From positions 1 to 64,000 of the IMG/VR virus record IMGVR_UViG_3300046692_000072: 64,000 nt of DNA, one strand, 5' to 3'. The notes under the pieces are model-generated. The model saw only the letters and a list, made by a program, of their open reading frames with translations. It was not told the origin of the DNA and searched no databases. The DNA comes from a virus. A program made the position numbers and the translations under genes. This document shows positions 59,987 through 64,000 of the stretch, one piece after another. Each line of letters opens with the position of its first letter. Position 1 is the first letter of the stretch.

Positions 59987-61027
59987 ATGAGTAACGCGAA
60001 TGCAGTCAGTCCCTTGAGGGCTATGCCTCTTATTAAAATGACCCTGAAGGCTCGTAAGGTTCCTTACCTGAAGTCCTCACCAGGGATTGGTAAGTCCGCT
60101 ATGGCAGCAGAGCTTGCCCAGGAATTCAATCTTAAGCTGATCGACCATCGTATCAGCACCTCTGCTCCGACCGATCTGACAGGCTTGCCTGAGATCCAGA
60201 ATGGAAGGTCTAGCTTTAATCCCTTCGACTTCTTCCCCATTAAGGGGAAAGATGAACCAGTGAAGGGTACGAATGGGTGGCTCCTGTTCCTGGATGAGTT
60301 CAACTCTGGCTCCAAAGCAGTTCTGGCAGCAGCGTACAAGCTGGTGCTGGATAAGAAGGTTGGTCAGTATGACCTCCATCCTAATGTAGCAGTCATGTGT
60401 GCGGGTAACCGTGACACAGACCGTGCTATCACCACCAACATCGGTACTGCTATGCAGTCTCGATTGACCACCTATAATATTGAACTCAACAATGATGAGT
60501 TCATCAACCATGTCATGATCAAACAAAAATGGGATGATCGTGTCATCGCCTATCTGTCCTCAGAACCAAACAAGATCAATGACTTCCGTCCTGATCACTC
60601 TGATGACACCTTTTGCTGCCCGCGTACCTGGGACAGTGTACAGGAACAGATCAAGGGTGAGAAAATCACTCGTGCACATCTGCCCCTGATTGGTGGTACT
60701 ATCACCTCTGGCGTAGCTGCCGACTTCCTGACCTTCCTTGATGTCTATCAGGATATGCCGAAATTTGAGGACGTTCTTCGTGAACCAAACTCATACCCGC
60801 TTCCGACAAATCCTCAGCTCAAGTGGGCAGTAGTTTCCAGCTTCTCCCAGAAGACAAACAAGAAGAATTTCAATCAGATCGCTACCTATATTGGTCGATT
60901 TGATATGACCTTCCAGGTTCTGTTCTTCCGTATGACACTTCCCAGCAACCCTGAACTGCGTGAGCTTCCCGAGTTCGGACCCATCGCAGTCAAATTTGCA
61001 AAGTATATGTTCGATGCAGTTAGCTGA
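59987..61027 (+). CDS. MoxR-type AAA+ ATPase (N4 gp24 type)
   Basis: 346 residues behind AAGGACAGAAA. Walker A SSPGIGKSAM (about 28-37), Walker B LLFLDEFNS (about 99-107), then CAGNRDTDRA as sensor region. MoxR-type ATPases work with VWA-domain partners as chaperones; the VWA gene follows with a 14-base overlap. The same pair (gp24/gp25) occurs in N4. The role in infection is not known. Confidence 0.8.
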   Translation: MSNANAVSPLRAMPLIKMTLKARKVPYLKSSPGIGKSAMAAELAQEFNLKLIDHRISTSAPTDLTGLPEIQNGRSSFNPFDFFPIKGKDEPVKGTNGWLLFLDEFNSGSKAVLAAAYKLVLDKKVGQYDLHPNVAVMCAGNRDTDRAITTNIGTAMQSRLTTYNIELNNDEFINHVMIKQKWDDRVIAYLSSEPNKINDFRPDHSDDTFCCPRTWDSVQEQIKGEKITRAHLPLIGGTITSGVAADFLTFLDVYQDMPKFEDVLREPNSYPLPTNPQLKWAVVSSFSQKTNKKNFNQIATYIGRFDMTFQVLFFRMTLPSNPELRELPEFGPIAVKFAKYMFDAVS

Positions 61028-62237
61028 AGCTATTCCTGAAGAGGAAGACTACGAGAAACTTAATCGTCTCCTCGACCACGTAAAACGTGACATCTTCCTT
61101 TCCAAGAATAGTAAGGGAGAAGTCAAGAGGGACTTCGCTACCTTCTTTGGCTCACTCATGAGTGGGCTTACATACATTTGGGACTCCAAGAAAAAGACTG
61201 CTGCTACCAACGGTATCAACATGTTCTGGAGCCCCAAATTCTTCCTGTCACTTCCGCATGGAACACGTCTCACAATCTTCATGCATGAGCTGTGGCACGT
61301 TGCTCGCTTGGATACGATCTACCATTACGGTAAGGATCCAAGGAGATGGAATGCAGCTTGTGACATCTGGATCAATAATACCCTTGATGATCAGGGGTAT
61401 TCTTGGGAAGGTATTCCCTTCAAGTTCTGGCTCGATCATTCCTATGATGGTTGGACTGCTGAAGACATCTATGATGATCTGAAGAAGAAGGACGATGAAG
61501 CTTGGGAAGAGTTCTGCAAGGAACATGGCATTGATCCTAATGATCCATCCACCTGGGTAGATCTCATTGAACCAAGTGACGAAGAGGATCTTGACTCCGG
61601 TCAGGTCTCTGAGGAACAGCTCAAGGTAATCGCCATTGTCCAGACTGCTGCTCAGGCAGCAAAGATGGCAGGTGAAGGTTCACCGGATGCTACTCTAGAC
61701 ACCATCAAACAGTTTCTTACTCCTAAGATAGCTTGGGAGAAGGAAATGATTAACATGATGGATGCTCTTATCGAAGAAGACTACTCATGGAACTGTAGGG
61801 ATCGTCGTTACAACGACATATACCTTCCTTGGTTCGAAGAGATGGAAGGTCTTGAAGACCTCTTCTACGGTATAGATGTTTCAGGATCTATGCTCGACCC
61901 CATGGTTGTGCGTTGTACCTCTGAAGTCAAATATATCAAAGAACGCTTCAGACCTAAGACAGTCACACTCTTCCAGTTTGATGAGATCGTTCAACGTATC
62001 GATACCTGGACTGATGAGGATGAGTTCAAAGAAGTCATCGTACAGGGTCGTGGTGGTACATCACTCCATCTGGTCGCTGACTACCTAGAAAAACATAAAC
62101 CCCGTGCTGCTATCATCTTTAGCGACCTATACTGCGACAAGATGAGGAAAGTACCTGGGGTGGAAATCATTTGGGTAGTTCTCAATAACCCTCATGCCAC
62201 TGTTAACCAGGGCAGGATGCTACACATTAGGGAGTGA
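61014..62237 (+). CDS. VWA-domain protein with metallopeptidase-like motif (N4 gp25 type)
   Basis: 407 residues from ATG 61014 inside the end of the ATPase gene. Residues 70-105 hold FMHELWHVARLD (HExxH at 91-95) as in DUF2201-type metallopeptidase-like proteins. An acidic linker follows, then a VWA domain with the MIDAS motif DVSGSM (288-293) and GRGGTS. Partner of the upstream MoxR-type ATPase. Confidence 0.8.
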   Translation: MQLAEAIPEEEDYEKLNRLLDHVKRDIFLSKNSKGEVKRDFATFFGSLMSGLTYIWDSKKKTAATNGINMFWSPKFFLSLPHGTRLTIFMHELWHVARLDTIYHYGKDPRRWNAACDIWINNTLDDQGYSWEGIPFKFWLDHSYDGWTAEDIYDDLKKKDDEAWEEFCKEHGIDPNDPSTWVDLIEPSDEEDLDSGQVSEEQLKVIAIVQTAAQAAKMAGEGSPDATLDTIKQFLTPKIAWEKEMINMMDALIEEDYSWNCRDRRYNDIYLPWFEEMEGLEDLFYGIDVSGSMLDPMVVRCTSEVKYIKERFRPKTVTLFQFDEIVQRIDTWTDEDEFKEVIVQGRGGTSLHLVADYLEKHKPRAAIIFSDLYCDKMRKVPGVEIIWVVLNNPHATVNQGRMLHIRE

Positions 62238-62240
62238 GTT

Positions 62241-62468
62241 ATGCCATTGCCATCAGATTATGAGCGTGAACCAGATGATGCAGGAGAGCAGAGCCTCTCA
62301 GCACTGGTTCTCGGTGGAATCACCTTTGTTGTTGGTAACACCAAAAAAGGTCAAATATATTTATCTATCCAAGGCGAAACCTCGGATAAGATTTATATGA
62401 GTACCACTGAGGCTTTGATGCTATCTCTCGCTTTTCAGCAAGCAGTAGAGGATCTCGATAATGAGTAA
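62241..62468 (+). CDS. Hypothetical protein (75 residues)
   Basis: SALVLGGITFVVGNTKKGQI, then TTEALMLSLAFQQAVEDLDN. Starts 4 bases after the VWA stop and overlaps the next gene by 8 bases. Unknown function. Confidence 0.6.
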   Translation: MPLPSDYEREPDDAGEQSLSALVLGGITFVVGNTKKGQIYLSIQGETSDKIYMSTTEALMLSLAFQQAVEDLDNE

Positions 62469-62601
62469 TGAAGAAGAGATCGTATCTGCGTATCTCAACA
62501 ATGATATTACTTATGACGAAGCTGTAGAACTATTGATCTACAACTGCCGTCTAACAGCAATGGAAGCTGAGAAAATTCTTGATGAGGTAACACCAGAATG
62601 A
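62461..62601 (+). CDS. Tiny acidic protein (46 residues)
   Basis: ATG 62461 in an overlap with the previous gene. EEEIVSAYLNNDITYDEAVE, then LTAMEAEKILDE: helical and acidic. ATGA overlap with the dCTP deaminase gene. Confidence 0.55.
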   Translation: MSNEEEIVSAYLNNDITYDEAVELLIYNCRLTAMEAEKILDEVTPE

Positions 62602-63194
62602 TCATTAATGGCGTCTACCTAAAACTGCTAAAACCCATCAAAGACATGATCTTCACCAAAGAAAGATCCCATGGCGTAAGCTATGGGCTTTCCGAGGTTG
62701 GGTATGACATTCGTGTCAAACAAAAAATCGAATACTTTCCGCCAGATGCTGAAGAAATCCTGCATCTCATTACCAATCAAGGCAGTATCCATTTAACACA
62801 TGGGTATGTTGTACAGCGAGTACAGAAAGCAATTCATGGATACACTCGAGTCTACACATCGGAGACTAATTTCGTTGAGTCCATTGGGCGCACTGCTCTT
62901 GCTAGCAGCATCGAACAATTCAAGCTCCCCCCAGATCTCTGGGGAGAACTTAGAAACAAATCCACCCATGCAAGACGATTCTTCGACGCCACCCTTGGTA
63001 CCGACATGGAACCAGGATGGGAAGGATTCCTGACCATCGAGATTATCTTTCATGGTCTGGAGCCTGTGACCATTGAGGCAGGAACTGGAATCGCCAAAGC
63101 AGTATTCCATGAGCTAAAGGATCATGCGTACTATGACGGCAAGTACCAATCTCAAGCAGATGCGCCAGTCCCTCCGATCTTCGAACGCAGCTAG
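62598..63194 (+). CDS. dcd: dCTP deaminase
   Basis: 198 residues, the usual length. EVGYDIRVKQKIEYFPP, then LASSIEQFKLPPDLWGELRN, KSTHARRF, EPGWEGFLTIEI with the catalytic-type Glu, GTGIAKAVFHEL. Converts dCTP to dUTP in pyrimidine supply. The usual RSS/KSSLAR loop reads NKSTHAR. Starts in an ATGA overlap. Confidence 0.8.
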   Translation: MIINGVYLKLLKPIKDMIFTKERSHGVSYGLSEVGYDIRVKQKIEYFPPDAEEILHLITNQGSIHLTHGYVVQRVQKAIHGYTRVYTSETNFVESIGRTALASSIEQFKLPPDLWGELRNKSTHARRFFDATLGTDMEPGWEGFLTIEIIFHGLEPVTIEAGTGIAKAVFHELKDHAYYDGKYQSQADAPVPPIFERS

Positions 63195-63654
63195 GACAGT
63201 CCGAGTAGCTCATAGCGATATAGGTTATCTATATCGTTATGACACTTCTTGGGTCAACAAAGATTGGCCTGGGAATTCCTATCCAATATTTCAGTGTTGG
63301 GAATACCCAATCATATCGGAAACCTTGCACACTTACCTTATCTTCGATGGATCCAAGAAACGCAGGATCTACAAAGGTAATTCAAAAGGTTGGGCTCACA
63401 AGACGATAGTCGCTGCTAGAACCCACTATGTTAGACGTAAGTCGAACCAATTGAACATCATCGAGCAGCAACGGGATAGCGCACTCACTGTGCTGAGAAC
63501 TCTCCGTGAGGAATGGGGAGTAGGTAGTGATTGGGATCTTCCCGACACACGAACAATCAACCAAGTCTATGAAGCTGAGCTAGCAGCTCAACGCATGGAA
63601 GATCAAAGAAAAAGGACAATCGACCTCTATGGTGATGGAGCTTTTAAACCATGA
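63124..63654 (+). CDS. Hypothetical protein (176 residues)
   Basis: Starts at ATG 63124 behind AAAGGATC, overlapping the deaminase by 71 bases; ATG 63160 is an alternative. RVAHSDIGYLYRYDTSWVNK, ISETLHTYLIFDGSKKRRIY, then a charged helix. No family recognised. Confidence 0.6.
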   Translation: MRTMTASTNLKQMRQSLRSSNAARTVRVAHSDIGYLYRYDTSWVNKDWPGNSYPIFQCWEYPIISETLHTYLIFDGSKKRRIYKGNSKGWAHKTIVAARTHYVRRKSNQLNIIEQQRDSALTVLRTLREEWGVGSDWDLPDTRTINQVYEAELAAQRMEDQRKRTIDLYGDGAFKP

Positions 63655-63985
63655 CTTACTCAGTGCATTTTTGCTGCTGGTAGGTCTACATTTCTGGTTT
63701 GACTACCCCGGTCAAGGGGACTTTCTTGCCTGTCAGAAAAACCCAGGATTCACACCAAGGTATATTCCTTGGTACCATGCCAACTTCGCTCATGCAGCGA
63801 TCCACGGGCTCCCTGTGGGCATTGTGACTGGATCTGTTTTATTGGGGATCTGTGAAGTGATTATTCACTTTTTCATTGACCTAGCTAAGTCGAAAGGATT
63901 CATTAATATCCACGTCGATCAAGTCCTACACATTTTGTGTAAAGCCCTTTGGGTTACTCTTATCCTTTATGGGAAAGTCTGGTAG
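63629..63985 (+). CDS. DUF3307-like membrane protein
   Basis: 118 residues. LLVGLHFWFDYPGQGDFLAC, YHANFAHAAIHGLPVGIVTG, EVIIHFFIDLAKSK fit the DUF3307 pattern with His residues at helix ends (HF..D, H..IH, HFF.D). Two or three membrane helices. Start 63629 or 63635, overlapping the previous gene. Confidence 0.65.
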   Translation: MVMELLNHDLLSAFLLLVGLHFWFDYPGQGDFLACQKNPGFTPRYIPWYHANFAHAAIHGLPVGIVTGSVLLGICEVIIHFFIDLAKSKGFINIHVDQVLHILCKALWVTLILYGKVW

Positions 63986-64000
63986 AGCGATTGCTGTATC

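Overview
The window is almost certainly most of the genome of an N4-like podovirus (Schitoviridae type). The decisive evidence is a giant leftward ORF of 3,368 codons. It carries the T7-family RNA polymerase motifs with nearly the spacing known for the N4 virion RNA polymerase (vRNAP). A second, heterodimeric T7-like RNA polymerase (N4 gp15/gp16 type, RNAPII) is also present. The rest of the layout fits: an N4-type late block read leftward (portal, capsid, terminase, N-acetylmuramidase lysis cassette) faces an early/middle block read rightward. Spanins and a lipobox protein point to a Gram-negative host. A small conserved protein at 37460 recalls alphaproteobacterial phages, but I cannot name the host.

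Layout. (1) 18-6065, rightward: the end of the replication block, with a primase-like protein, a P-loop ATPase, an ssDNA-binding protein and a RusA-like resolvase with a C-terminal extension. Small genes follow: three helix-turn-helix proteins and an R67/DfrB-type dihydrofolate-reductase-like protein. A bidirectional terminator closes the block at 6054-6077. (2) 6078-36307, leftward: the late block. Read in the direction of transcription it runs gp49-like protein, terminase subunits, tail and fibre proteins, holin/endolysin/spanins, portal, scaffold, major capsid, ejection proteins and finally the vRNAP. (3) 36308-39732: the probable junction of the linear genome ends. It is poor in genes, holds three tRNAs and one lipoprotein, and carries many strong inverted repeats that look like structured RNAs. 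(4) 39733-54930, rightward: an early region of about 50 very small, tightly overlapping genes, including a tandem set of similar coiled-coil proteins and the two RNAPII subunits, which are separated by about 2.9 kb. (5) 54971-59451: a virion-type module at the position of the N4 head-decoration gene 17. (6) 59512-63985: a PGDYG-like protein, a MoxR-type ATPase with a VWA partner, dCTP deaminase and a DUF3307-like membrane protein. The DNA polymerase and helicase of this phage type are not in the window and should lie beyond its ends.

How it works together (family knowledge plus inference). vRNAP enters with the DNA and transcribes the early genes from hairpin promoters. RNAPII then transcribes the middle and replication genes. 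Host RNA polymerase, helped by the phage ssDNA-binding protein, transcribes the late block.

The most unusual item is the 1,166-residue protein at 54971-58471. It joins a short N-terminal module, two cadherin-like repeats and a lectin-like module to what looks like a complete FAD-dependent oxidoreductase domain. It sits where N4 encodes its head-decoration protein. A virion carrying a flavoenzyme would be new to me.
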